Of a stretch of DNA of 64,000 nt, positions 16,795 through 25,350 are shown piece after piece. Each line of letters starts with the position of its first letter. Position 1 is the stretch's first letter. Position numbers and translations under genes: made by a program. Source of the DNA: Bacteroidota bacterium. GTDB taxonomy: Bacteria > Bacteroidota > Bacteroidia > Flavobacteriales > Weeksellaceae. Where the stretch lies: NCBI GenBank assembly GCA_023457935.1, contig JAEXBA010000041.1, positions 1 through 64,000 of the forward strand, given 5' to 3'. The notes beneath the pieces were generated by a model. That model was not told the origin of the DNA, did no database searches, and saw only the letters and a program-made list of their open reading frames with translations.

Positions 16795-18471
16795 ATGGCA
16801 ACAAACTTACGGGCAAGAGAAACTACAGAAGCAATTGAAAGACTGTATGTTACCATGCGCCACCTTTTCTACAGGGGCTTTTTTAAACCGGGCGGCGTTT
16901 CCGGTGAAACCATCCGAAACCTTTTGATGATTATTTCTCCCGAGATTTACGGGAGCATGAGCGTTGCCAATAAAGTGGAGCTGGACGGACTTCTGTACGT
17001 TCTGGACCGTCTTCCCGAAGGAATTGAGGAAACCTCTTTTGTTCATTTAACTTCGGATGAAGGTTTTGAGAAGGGAAGTTTTGAAGTAATCGTTCCGAAG
17101 AAAAGACGCAGAAACTGTTACCGGATAGACGAGCACCAGATGAACATTGAAGTTCTTTTGGGGCGTTCCGAGATTTACGATATCCTTACGCACCTTACGT
17201 TCTTATATATAGAGGCGGACAAAATCCGCGAGCTGGGTTATATTAAAGACGAAGATTACCGTCCGAGCCGCGCATGGCGAATTATTGAGGAAGTAGCCAA
17301 AGGTGAGAAAAAAATGAGCCGCAAGGAAAAGGAAGTGGCGCTGATTCATCTTTCATCACTTTTAGGAAGAACCTTTGATGAGGTTTTGGCGGCTTATAAC
17401 AACTTCGGTGACGACAAAAATCCGGACCGTCTTTTTAAAATCATCTATTATCTCGGAAAAAACAGTCTGGACGACCTGAAAGGAACGCGCGAACGGGAGA
17501 TTTTCTTCAGTGCAATTCTTCGTGAAAGAGTTGGGCACCATCTTTTTGGTGATCGCTGGGCCAATAAAGTAAAAGAAGTTCTGGCGTCAAACGGTCTGCA
17601 CATGAGGCCGCTGCATGTAATTTCTGCCAATATGCATTCGGTGAAGAATATGCTGTATTCCAATGATGCATTAGGTTTGAAACCGAAGAAAGAAATTGAT
17701 TATTCGCTTTACGAGGAAATTTCCAACAAAAAAACGCTTCAGGAGAAAATTCTGAATCATTCCCAGAAATCCGGATTGATTTATATTGATGACGACAGCG
17801 GAAGTAATATTGATGTTCAGATCATCGATTTGAGCAAAACCAATCTGAAAAATACACCGTTTGCCTCTGCAAAATATACCGGCGAGGATGTTATTCTGGT
17901 GTTTGATTATGCTTTCGGCGAGCAGGCCTTTGAAATTATGGATGAGTTGCTGCGGCCTTATGAATACAACCAGGAAGTGTATACGATGCATGTAAAATCG
18001 GTTTCCATTATGGGGAAAGCAGGAATTCTTACCGGCGCAAAAGGTGATATTATGATTCCGACTTCTCATATTTTTGAAGGAACAGCCGATAATTATGTAT
18101 TTGAAAATGCGTTGAAGCTGGACGATTTTGTGGATGATGAAATTAAGGCGTTTGAAGGTTCTATGATCACTGTTTTGGGTACTTCACTTCAGAATAAGGA
18201 TATCCTTTCTTACTTCATGAATACAACGTGGAATGCCGTTGGTCTTGAAATGGAAGGTGCGCATTATCAGAAAGCGATTCAGGTGGCTTCCAAAATCCGT
18301 CACCATATTTCGCCGGATCTGTTTGTCTGCTATGCATATTACGCATCGGATAATCCGCTGGAAACCGGTTCCACACTTTCTTCTGGCGGGCTTGGCCTTA
18401 CCGGTGTGAAACCAACGTATATGATTACAGGAAAAATTATTGAGAAAATTTTGAATTCATCAAAAGGATAA
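16795..18471 (+). CDS. DUF6909 family protein with nucleosidase-like C-terminus
   Basis: 558-residue cytoplasmic protein of a family I know as DUF6909, conserved in Bacteroidota and without assigned function. The N-terminal ~350 residues are mostly helical. The C-terminal ~200 contain three segments in the order expected for the purine nucleoside phosphorylase/AMP nucleosidase fold: GKAGILTGAKGDIMIP (about 406-421), GLEMEG (483-488, E485 and E487) and YASDNPL (about 516-522, D519). The last resembles the SDKPL of AMP nucleosidase. That function is an inference. Monocistronic, own promoter and strong terminator. Confidence 0.8.
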   Translation: MATNLRARETTEAIERLYVTMRHLFYRGFFKPGGVSGETIRNLLMIISPEIYGSMSVANKVELDGLLYVLDRLPEGIEETSFVHLTSDEGFEKGSFEVIVPKKRRRNCYRIDEHQMNIEVLLGRSEIYDILTHLTFLYIEADKIRELGYIKDEDYRPSRAWRIIEEVAKGEKKMSRKEKEVALIHLSSLLGRTFDEVLAAYNNFGDDKNPDRLFKIIYYLGKNSLDDLKGTREREIFFSAILRERVGHHLFGDRWANKVKEVLASNGLHMRPLHVISANMHSVKNMLYSNDALGLKPKKEIDYSLYEEISNKKTLQEKILNHSQKSGLIYIDDDSGSNIDVQIIDLSKTNLKNTPFASAKYTGEDVILVFDYAFGEQAFEIMDELLRPYEYNQEVYTMHVKSVSIMGKAGILTGAKGDIMIPTSHIFEGTADNYVFENALKLDDFVDDEIKAFEGSMITVLGTSLQNKDILSYFMNTTWNAVGLEMEGAHYQKAIQVASKIRHHISPDLFVCYAYYASDNPLETGSTLSSGGLGLTGVKPTYMITGKIIEKILNSSKG

Positions 18472-18490
18472 TTTCTTAAAAACATTTGTA

Positions 18491-18525
18491 CTGAACCCTG
18501 CTCATCTCAGCAGGGTTCGGTTTTT
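18491..18525 (+). terminator. Strong intrinsic terminator after the DUF6909 gene
   Basis: GAACCCTGCT (18493-18502) pairs with AGCAGGGTTC (18509-18518) around a 6-base loop, followed by TTTTT. Confidence 0.92.
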
Positions 18526-18563
18526 CCAAAATTTGTTATCTTTCCGCTTCTAATTGAAAACTT

Positions 18564-20411
18564 ATGATTTTACGTTTTTTCGGAACGCTTTTTTTGCTTT
18601 TTTCAGGATTGCTTTTTTCGCAGCAATATGCTTATTATCAGCAATTTGCGAAATATAAAATGGACATTGATGTTGATGCAGCCAATTATACTTATAAAGG
18701 AAATCAGACGCTTACTTATAGCAATAACTCACCGGACGAACTGAAAACAGTATACTTTCATCTTTATTGGAATGCCTTTAAGCCAGGTTCCATGATGGCG
18801 CAGCGTGTGCAGAGCCAAGGTAGAAAGGGCGATTCACGGCTGCAGAAAGACGGTATTTCGCGTCTCGCTGCCATTCCGGAAGATCAGGAAGGCGCACAGA
18901 ATATCCACTGGATTAAGCAGAACGGCAAAAATCTGAAGTTTGAGATTCAGGGAACCATTATGAAAGTTCAGCTTGCGGAATCCATCAAGCCAAAATCCAC
19001 TACCACTTTCACAATGGAGTGGGATGCAGTGATCCCGATGCAGATCCGTCGTGCCGGAAGAAATAACCGCGAAGGAATTGAAATGACCATGACACAGTGG
19101 TATCCGAAAATCGCAGAATACGACTACGATGGCTGGGCAACTTTTGATTATATAGGGCGCGAGTTTCATGCACCTTTTTCCGATTACGATATTTCCATCA
19201 GCATTGATAAGAATTATGTAGTAGGAGCGGGCGGCGTTCTTGAAAATCCTATGGAAGTAAAAGGTTACGACGCTTCAGCCACTCCGAAGGAAGATAAAAA
19301 CGGTAAAGCGACGTGGAGATGGACGGCAAAAAATATTCTTGATTTTGCCTGGGCCGCAGATCCGGATTATACGGTGGAAAATTTCACAGTACTCGACGGC
19401 CCTAAAGTGTATTACGTTTACCAGAAATCCGATAAAACCAAACTTTGGGAAGAATCCAAACCGTATGTGTCGAAGTTTTTTCAGCTGATGAATGCAACGT
19501 ACGGCAGATACGCTTATCCGACTTATTCGTTTATTCAGGGCGGAGACGGTGGCATGGAATACGGAATGTGTACCATGATGCTTGGCGAAGGAACTTCTCT
19601 GGAAGGTCTCGTAGGATTGATGGTTCATGAAGGCGGACACTCGTGGAATCAGCAGATTATGGCTTACAACGAGAGCACAAAACCATGGATGGATGAAGGG
19701 TTTACCAGCTATTATGACAGTTATGTGATGAATCAGCTTTTTCCGCCTGCGCAGCCTGCAGCAAATCCGTTTGTGGGCAGTATCAACAGTTATGTTCGTT
19801 TTACAAAAAGCGGGCTTGAAGAGCCTGCCGGATGGCTTGCCGACCATCACGACCACGGAAGCGCCTATTCTTTCGCAAGCTACGTAAAGGGAGAACTTTT
19901 CCTTGTGCAGCTGGGATATATTATGGGCGAACAGAACCTTTCGTCTACCATGAAGGAGTTTTACAGCCAGTGGAAACTGAAACACCCAACAGACCGCGAT
20001 TTCATGCATATTGCACAGAAAGTTTCCGGAATGGACCTGAAGTGGTTTCATCATTACTGGATCAACACGGTTAAGACAATCGACTACGCTGTGAAGAATG
20101 TTACTTACGGAAAGAACTCAACCACGGTTACGCTGGAAAACAAAGGCGAAATTCCTATGCCGGTTGATTTTTCCATCCTTACAAAAGATAATAAGGTGGT
20201 GAATTACCAGATTCCGTCAAGCATCACTCAGGAATGGAAGCAGAAAGATATCTACGGCGATTTTAAGACTTTGGATTACTGGCCGTGGACGCAGAAAGAA
20301 TATACTTTTACGGTTCCATACAGCAAAGCGCAGATTTCGGTTTTGGGAATTGATTTTTCGCAGCGTCTGGCAGATGTAAATCCTGATGACAATACTGTTG
20401 AATTAAAATAA
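18564..20411 (+). CDS. M1 family metallopeptidase, secreted
   Basis: Zinc aminopeptidase-type protein exported by an N-terminal signal peptide (about 1-20, ending FSQQ). Zinc site: H355-E-G-G-H359, third ligand E378 in WMDEGFTSYYD, the HExxH-x18-E spacing of M1 enzymes. GGMEYGM just before it takes the place of the GAMEN exopeptidase motif. 615 residues. Members of this clade act in the periplasm or at the surface; the substrate is unknown. A TATCTTTC at 18537 is a weak promoter candidate. Confidence 0.92.
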   Translation: MILRFFGTLFLLFSGLLFSQQYAYYQQFAKYKMDIDVDAANYTYKGNQTLTYSNNSPDELKTVYFHLYWNAFKPGSMMAQRVQSQGRKGDSRLQKDGISRLAAIPEDQEGAQNIHWIKQNGKNLKFEIQGTIMKVQLAESIKPKSTTTFTMEWDAVIPMQIRRAGRNNREGIEMTMTQWYPKIAEYDYDGWATFDYIGREFHAPFSDYDISISIDKNYVVGAGGVLENPMEVKGYDASATPKEDKNGKATWRWTAKNILDFAWAADPDYTVENFTVLDGPKVYYVYQKSDKTKLWEESKPYVSKFFQLMNATYGRYAYPTYSFIQGGDGGMEYGMCTMMLGEGTSLEGLVGLMVHEGGHSWNQQIMAYNESTKPWMDEGFTSYYDSYVMNQLFPPAQPAANPFVGSINSYVRFTKSGLEEPAGWLADHHDHGSAYSFASYVKGELFLVQLGYIMGEQNLSSTMKEFYSQWKLKHPTDRDFMHIAQKVSGMDLKWFHHYWINTVKTIDYAVKNVTYGKNSTTVTLENKGEIPMPVDFSILTKDNKVVNYQIPSSITQEWKQKDIYGDFKTLDYWPWTQKEYTFTVPYSKAQISVLGIDFSQRLADVNPDDNTVELK

Positions 20412-20460
20412 AACTGAATTTTCAATCTGATAAAAACTCACCTTAATAATCCTGTAAACT

Positions 20461-21219
20461 GTGAACTCAATTGTAATCAATATCGGAAATACCAACATCC
20501 GTTTCGGGCTTTTTGACGATGAAAACTGCGATATTTCCTGGGTAATCAATACGAAACCGTACAGAACCAGCGACGAACTTTTCGTGCAGTTTCTCACGCT
20601 GTATCAGTATTATAAAATTGAAGTTGAGAAAATCGAAAAAATTATTATCGGTTCTGTTGTTCCGCAGTTAACCTACGATATTACAAGAGCCATCGAAAAA
20701 ATCCACGGTAAAAAACCGGTTCTGGTCGACAGGGAAACGAAATCCGGAGTTCAGGCAAAATCAAAACAGATGGGTACAGATATTTATGCGAATCTTGTTG
20801 CTGCTCATCACATGTATCCGGGAAGAAAAAAAATTGTGATTGATTTCGGAACGGCGCTTACTGCAAGTTGCCTGGCAGAAGATGGTAATACTTTGGGCGT
20901 AATTATCGCTCCGGGAATTATCACCTCGTTAAATTCGCTGGTTGGGCAGACTGCCCAGCTTCCTGAAATTGAACTGGTTAAGCCAAAATCTGTTCTCGGA
21001 CTGGATACGGTAACCTGTATGCAGAGCGGAATGGTTTATGGATTCCTGGGAATGGTGGAAGGTTTTATCGAAAGAATCAACAATGAAGTTCAGGACGACT
21101 GTTTCGTAGTGGCAACCGGCGGAGTTTCACATGTTTACAAGCCGCTCACCGATAAAATTCACGTCGCAGACCGTCTTCATACCCTGAAAGGGCTTTATTA
21201 TCTAGGCAAAGACGCCTAA
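20461..21219 (+). CDS. coaX: Type III pantothenate kinase
   Basis: Phosphorylates pantothenate, the first step of coenzyme A synthesis. ASKHA-fold ATP-binding segment NIGNTNIRFGLFDD (about 6-19), the Asp-containing MGTDIYANLVAAH, and VIDFGTALTASCL (about 126-138). 252 residues, start GTG. The stop overlaps the 3' end of the convergent tadA by 4 bases. Confidence 0.95.
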   Translation: MNSIVINIGNTNIRFGLFDDENCDISWVINTKPYRTSDELFVQFLTLYQYYKIEVEKIEKIIIGSVVPQLTYDITRAIEKIHGKKPVLVDRETKSGVQAKSKQMGTDIYANLVAAHHMYPGRKKIVIDFGTALTASCLAEDGNTLGVIIAPGIITSLNSLVGQTAQLPEIELVKPKSVLGLDTVTCMQSGMVYGFLGMVEGFIERINNEVQDDCFVVATGGVSHVYKPLTDKIHVADRLHTLKGLYYLGKDA

Positions 21220-21647
21220 CGCTTCGATTTAAAGAAATCCTTTACGATTGCCGAACATTCTGCTTCCATGATTCCGGTTACCATTTGCGTTTTCGGATGA
21301 AGTGAAAGATGTTTGTCGATAAAACCGCGCTGTTCATCACGGGCGCCGATGACGATTTTTGAAATCTGAGACCAGTTCAGAGCGCCGCAGCACATCACAC
21401 ACGGTTCAAGAGTAACATACATTGTACAGTTGATGAGGTATTTTCCGCCTAAATAATTTGCGGCTGATGTGATGGCCTGCATTTCTGCATGAGCGGTAAC
21501 GTCGTTCAGCGTTTCGGTTAAATTATGCGCTTTGGCGATAACACGGTTATTTGAAACTATGACGCAGCCAATCGGAACTTCATCTTTTTCAAGTGCATTC
21601 TGGGCCTCACTAAAGGCCATTTTCATAAAATATTCGTCCGTAAACAT
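21216..21647 (-). CDS. tadA: tRNA-specific adenosine deaminase
   Basis: Zinc deaminase converting A34 of the tRNA(Arg) anticodon to inosine. Zinc/catalytic motifs HAEMQAI (H and catalytic E) and PCVMCCGAL (two Cys ligands). 143 residues. It ends within the last bases of coaX on the other strand. Confidence 0.94.
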   Translation of the reverse strand: MFTDEYFMKMAFSEAQNALEKDEVPIGCVIVSNNRVIAKAHNLTETLNDVTAHAEMQAITSAANYLGGKYLINCTMYVTLEPCVMCCGALNWSQISKIVIGARDEQRGFIDKHLSLHPKTQMVTGIMEAECSAIVKDFFKSKR

Positions 21648-21682
21648 GAACTGTGATAGTTTTTTGCTGAAATTATTTCGCC

Positions 21683-22306
21683 TTACTGAAAATTCATTGT
21701 TAAAGGTAAGCGGAAGCGGTAACGAACAGCCATTCCGTTAACTTTAGCCGGCGAGAATTTTTCCGGAAGCATATAAACAGCAATTTCGGCCTGTCGGTTG
21801 AAAGTAAAATTATCACCGAAAGCGTTGACAGAAGACACACTTCCGTCTTTCTCCACTACAAAAACCACGTCGGTTTTCATGGTTTTATCAGGACCGACGA
21901 TGCCGTCGAAGTAAAAAAGTTTGGCAACTTCACTGCGCATTTGCTGCATTCCGCCGGGATAAGTGGCCTGCGTTTCAATTTTGTCCGGACTTTTCGGATG
22001 AAGTATGGTTTCCGGTAAAGTGTGATCGTGAATGTTTTTCAGGTCTTCATTGTTTTTCACGGTAATCAATGCGCCAATCAGTGCGGTGTTCTGGATGCTG
22101 TCCATTTTCTGCATGAATTCTTCAAAATCACTTCTGATGACGGATCTTTCAAAAGGCCGTTCCTCACTGTCCAGCCTTTTTTTGAATTCTTTGGCAAGCA
22201 TAAAACGGTGATTGTCGTAGAAATCCTTCACTTTCCTGAATTCCGGGTTCTGCTGGGAAAATCCGAATGCAAATATAAAAGTGAAAAGAAATGCAAGTTT
22301 TTTCAT
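21683..22306 (-). CDS. Secreted protein with TonB-C-like domain
   Basis: About 207 residues with a signal peptide (FLFTFIFAFGFSQQ). The C-terminal ~90 residues resemble the TonB C-terminal fold found in many flavobacterial energy-transducer-like proteins: YPGGMQQMRSEVAKLF, then MKTDVVFVVEKDGSVSSV, then KFSPAKVNGMAVRYRFRLPL. There is no membrane anchor plus proline-rich region, so it is not a classical TonB. The start region has four close ATG/CTG codons overlapping the stop of the YdeI-like gene; I take MKKLAF. Translational coupling likely. Confidence 0.75.
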   Translation of the reverse strand: MKKLAFLFTFIFAFGFSQQNPEFRKVKDFYDNHRFMLAKEFKKRLDSEERPFERSVIRSDFEEFMQKMDSIQNTALIGALITVKNNEDLKNIHDHTLPETILHPKSPDKIETQATYPGGMQQMRSEVAKLFYFDGIVGPDKTMKTDVVFVVEKDGSVSSVNAFGDNFTFNRQAEIAVYMLPEKFSPAKVNGMAVRYRFRLPLTMNFQ

Positions 22307-22308
22307 CA

Positions 22309-22920
22309 TCAGCATTTTTCGTATTTCCAGTGGCGTGCTTTTCCTTCAGAAATCCATTCAACAGCCTGTTCCATTCTTTTATTTCGGGTGGTTTCCGTTT
22401 TGGCATCTGTGAGCCAGTTGATGTATTCTTTCCTGAAGGAAGGTGAAGCTTTGTCGAACACTTCCCATGCTTTTTTATCTGCTTTCAGAGCTGTTTCAAA
22501 ATAATCGGGAACAGGCAGCGCTGTTTTGGCCGGTTCTGCTTTCTTCAGGGTAACGCCCATGTCGGTAAGTTCCATTGCTTCCGTAATAGCGGCGATGAGT
22601 TTTGCTTTCGATGGCAAATCTTCCATTTTTTCAATCTTTCCGAGTGTAAACATTCCGTTTTTCTCGCGGTCTTTGGTATATTCTTTCACCGTTTTCATTT
22701 CACTTTCAAGCCAGAAACCCATTCCGCAGTGTTTTTTAAACGCACACATCGCAGTGAGAATTTTGCCTTTGTACATAAAATGAGGATACTTCCATTTGAT
22801 TCCTTCCTCAACTTCGGGACATGCTTCATGAACTGTTTCGCGGTAATGTTCTAAAATAGGTTGAGCAAATGGCTGGGCATTTTCAATATAGCTGTCGATT
22901 CTTTCGTCGCGGTTAGACAT
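22309..22920 (-). CDS. YdeI/OmdA-type DUF1801 protein
   Basis: 203-residue cytoplasmic protein. The N-terminal half matches the DUF1801 pattern (HEACPEVEEGIKWKYPHFMYKGKILTAM split around residues 31-58). The C-terminal half, with ALKADKKAWEVFDKASPSFRKEY and WL.DAKTETTRNKR, matches the OmdA/YdeI 'bacteriocin-protection' helical domain. Role unknown in this clade. First gene of a two-gene unit with the TonB-C-like protein. Confidence 0.82.
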   Translation of the reverse strand: MSNRDERIDSYIENAQPFAQPILEHYRETVHEACPEVEEGIKWKYPHFMYKGKILTAMCAFKKHCGMGFWLESEMKTVKEYTKDREKNGMFTLGKIEKMEDLPSKAKLIAAITEAMELTDMGVTLKKAEPAKTALPVPDYFETALKADKKAWEVFDKASPSFRKEYINWLTDAKTETTRNKRMEQAVEWISEGKARHWKYEKC

Positions 22921-22943
22921 AAGGAATTATATTTTTTATAAAA

Positions 22944-24080
22944 TTACAGATAATTATTTACTATTTCGTTCACAATAAAACGAACCTGATCGGGACGGCC
23001 TCTGTCTTTTTTTGTCTGGCCTTTATAACTACCGGTTCTTACAATAACCATTTGATATTCAGGGACAACAATAATATACTGTCCCTGTAAACCAAGGAAG
23101 AAATAATGTTTCACCGGATTGTCGTTGTTGATCCAGATTCCCATTCCGTAAATTCCGCCGGATTCTTTTGTCGGCGTAATCATTTTCTGTACAAAATCGG
23201 GATTAAGAACCTGTACGCTGTCTACTTTTCCGTTGTTCAGCATCAGTTGTCCCAGCTTTGCAAAATCTCTCGGTATTGCGTGAATGCAGCAGAAGGTTTT
23301 TTCCATGTTATTGTCGTCCGAACTCCATTTTGCATCTTTTTCCATTCCCAGCGGAATCCATATTTTTTTTGAAAGATAACTCGCTACAGGAATATTAACT
23401 GCTTTTCTGACAGCAAAACCCAGAAGCTGAGTAGCGCCACTCTGATATTCGAATCTCGTTCCCGGTTTTTCCTTGAAATCTCTCAGAAAAGTAGCTTCAG
23501 CAAGGCTGTTTCCGTAATAGGCTTTTGCATTCGGCGCTAAAGGATCTTCATAGTCTTCTTTCCACTCCAGTCCAGCTTCCATCACGGCAAGATCGTACAG
23601 CGTAAGGTCTTTGCCAAATGGAACGTTCGCATAATTCTCGTAAAAAGCTGAATATTTTTGGTAAACGCCTTCAATTTTTCCGTCGTCAATGGCTTTTCCC
23701 ATCAGCATCACCGTCACTGCTTTTGCCATTGAAAACGAATTTGTTGGTGTTTCGGCTGTAAATCCGTCCCAATATTCTTCATGAAGCATTTTCCCGTTCC
23801 GGATCACCAACAGCGATGCCGTTTTGGTTGCATTCAGATCACTGATTAATCTTGAAGGCAGTTTCTTCGTATTATAGGCAGAATCCTTTTCCCAAAGTTT
23901 TGGTTTTCCGGTTAGAATGTTATTGGCAGGGAAGAGTTTTCCGTCATCAATGGTAGCGCTGTTCGTGCCCCGCAAATACGTTTTTGCAACGCCTTTGAAA
24001 AGATAATCGTAATCGAAAGTATAAGCCAAAGCAACCAATACGGCCAGTGCAAGAGCAAAACCCTTTAAAAATTTTTTCAT
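22944..24080 (-). CDS. Serine hydrolase, beta-lactamase/class C family (copy 1)
   Basis: Predicted membrane-anchored or secreted serine hydrolase of the AmpC/esterase-type superfamily. The nucleophile motif is S117-M-A-K120 in NSFSMAK, and a Tyr motif is seen in FEYQSGATQLLG. I start at MKKFLKGFALAL (378 residues); the open frame runs 10 codons further. It is a close paralogue of the next gene (24155-25285), sharing CCIHA.PRDFAK, EKIWIPLGM-type and LGLQGQ segments. Substrate unknown; such proteins range from esterases to D-aminopeptidases. Confidence 0.88.
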   Translation of the reverse strand: MKKFLKGFALALAVLVALAYTFDYDYLFKGVAKTYLRGTNSATIDDGKLFPANNILTGKPKLWEKDSAYNTKKLPSRLISDLNATKTASLLVIRNGKMLHEEYWDGFTAETPTNSFSMAKAVTVMLMGKAIDDGKIEGVYQKYSAFYENYANVPFGKDLTLYDLAVMEAGLEWKEDYEDPLAPNAKAYYGNSLAEATFLRDFKEKPGTRFEYQSGATQLLGFAVRKAVNIPVASYLSKKIWIPLGMEKDAKWSSDDNNMEKTFCCIHAIPRDFAKLGQLMLNNGKVDSVQVLNPDFVQKMITPTKESGGIYGMGIWINNDNPVKHYFFLGLQGQYIIVVPEYQMVIVRTGSYKGQTKKDRGRPDQVRFIVNEIVNNYL

Positions 24081-24123
24081 ACTGTTTTCAGCTTCGTCCG
24101 GATTTGACAAAGAATTATTACTA

Positions 24124-24131
24124 CAAATTTA
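24124..24131 (-). promoter_or_regulatory. Putative -7 box of serine hydrolase copy 1
   Basis: Reverse strand reads TAAATTTG, 43 bases before the chosen ATG. Confidence 0.4.
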
Positions 24132-24154
24132 ACCAATTTAAAGATTGAAACTGC

Positions 24155-25285
24155 TTAGAATATTCTGCAAAGTTCTTCTGCAAGAAAACTCACCTGCAGC
24201 GGCCGAAGTTTATCGTCGACAGGAAGATTGTTGTCATGTCCGGTTTTGACGATAATCAGCTGTTTTTCCGGAATAACCACAAGAAACTGGCCCAGAAAAC
24301 CATAGAGAAACTGGTGTTTCACGTGGCAGTCTTTGTTCACCCAAACCGAATATCCAAAAGCATCATTTGCCGAGGTCGGTTCCTTCATTTTCTTGATGAA
24401 ATCTTTGCTGATGATCTGTTTTCCCTGAAATTCTCCGTCATGAAGCAAAATCAGACCTATTTTTGCCAAATCTCTGGCTGTCGCATGGATGCAGCAGAAC
24501 GCCTTTTCCATGCCTTTTGAATCAATGCTCCATTTTGCAGAATAATTCATTCCCAACGGAATCCATATTTTTTCTGATAGATATGAAGCCAAAGACTTCC
24601 CGACTGCTTTACGCAACGCAAATCCTAAAAGTTGAGGCGCAGCGCTTTGATACTCGTATTTTATTCCAGGCATTTCCCTGAGTTTACGCTCAAAAACCTG
24701 TTTTTCAAGATCTTCAACGAAATACTGCCGTGAATTGGGCGCAAACGGATGATGGTATTCTTCGGCCCAGTCCAGCGCGGCCTGCATCTGCATTAAGTGT
24801 TTCAATGTAAGATGTTTACCGAATTCATCTTCTGCGAATTCCGGATAAAAACCGGAGAATAGCTGGTCTTCACTTTTGATGGTTCCTTCGTCAATGGCGG
24901 CTCCAACCAACATTCCCAAAATGCCTTTCGCCATGGAAAAAGAATTCATCAGCGAGCCGGAATGATGGCCGTTCCAGTACTTTTCATGAAGAATTCTTCC
25001 GTTTTTGATGACCAGAAGAGATGAAGCTTTGGTTTCTTCGAGATTTTCAATAACTGATTGCGGAAGAACAGTAGTGTTGTACTTTTCGTCAATATCCCAG
25101 TCAATAGGAATTCCATTCGGAACCGGATTAATATCAAAGTGCGGCGCATCATCAATGGAAGGCGTCAGCGGTTTTTTTGTAAGGTTCTTTCCGACCGCTT
25201 TCAGCAGGAAACCGTTTTTGGTTGCCAGTAAAACGCCTATAGTTCCAACAATAGCTGCACCGAAGGTAGTCCAGAACTTTTTCAT
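24155..25285 (-). CDS. Serine hydrolase, beta-lactamase/class C family (copy 2)
   Basis: Tandem paralogue of the preceding gene, about 376 residues with an N-terminal hydrophobic anchor (FGAAIVGTIGVLLA). Nucleophile motif SMAK at residues 119-122 of the longest frame, Tyr motif KYEYQSAAPQLLG, and the shared CCIHATARDLAK block. Sits directly downstream of the glyS terminator and upstream of copy 1. The two probably arose by local duplication. Confidence 0.88.
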   Translation of the reverse strand: MKKFWTTFGAAIVGTIGVLLATKNGFLLKAVGKNLTKKPLTPSIDDAPHFDINPVPNGIPIDWDIDEKYNTTVLPQSVIENLEETKASSLLVIKNGRILHEKYWNGHHSGSLMNSFSMAKGILGMLVGAAIDEGTIKSEDQLFSGFYPEFAEDEFGKHLTLKHLMQMQAALDWAEEYHHPFAPNSRQYFVEDLEKQVFERKLREMPGIKYEYQSAAPQLLGFALRKAVGKSLASYLSEKIWIPLGMNYSAKWSIDSKGMEKAFCCIHATARDLAKIGLILLHDGEFQGKQIISKDFIKKMKEPTSANDAFGYSVWVNKDCHVKHQFLYGFLGQFLVVIPEKQLIIVKTGHDNNLPVDDKLRPLQVSFLAEELCRIF

Positions 25286-25299
25286 AATCAAATATATTC

Positions 25300-25326
25300 A
25301 AAAAAAATCCCGCAAAAACTGCGGGA
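25300..25326 (-). terminator. Intrinsic terminator of glyS
   Basis: Stem TCCCGCA/TGCGGGA (25308-25314 with 25320-25326), 5-base loop, followed on the reverse strand by eight T. Confidence 0.9.
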
Positions 25327-25350
25327 AAATATTTGTGCTGTTAAAGTTTA

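Noticed and set aside
19275..20054. 259-codon reverse frame inside the M1 peptidase
   Set aside because: Antisense shadow of a gene with a clear zinc motif; no signal of its own.
25289..25296. TATATTTG on the reverse strand as promoter of serine hydrolase copy 2
   Set aside because: Only 3 bases from the ATG, so transcription would begin inside the coding region.
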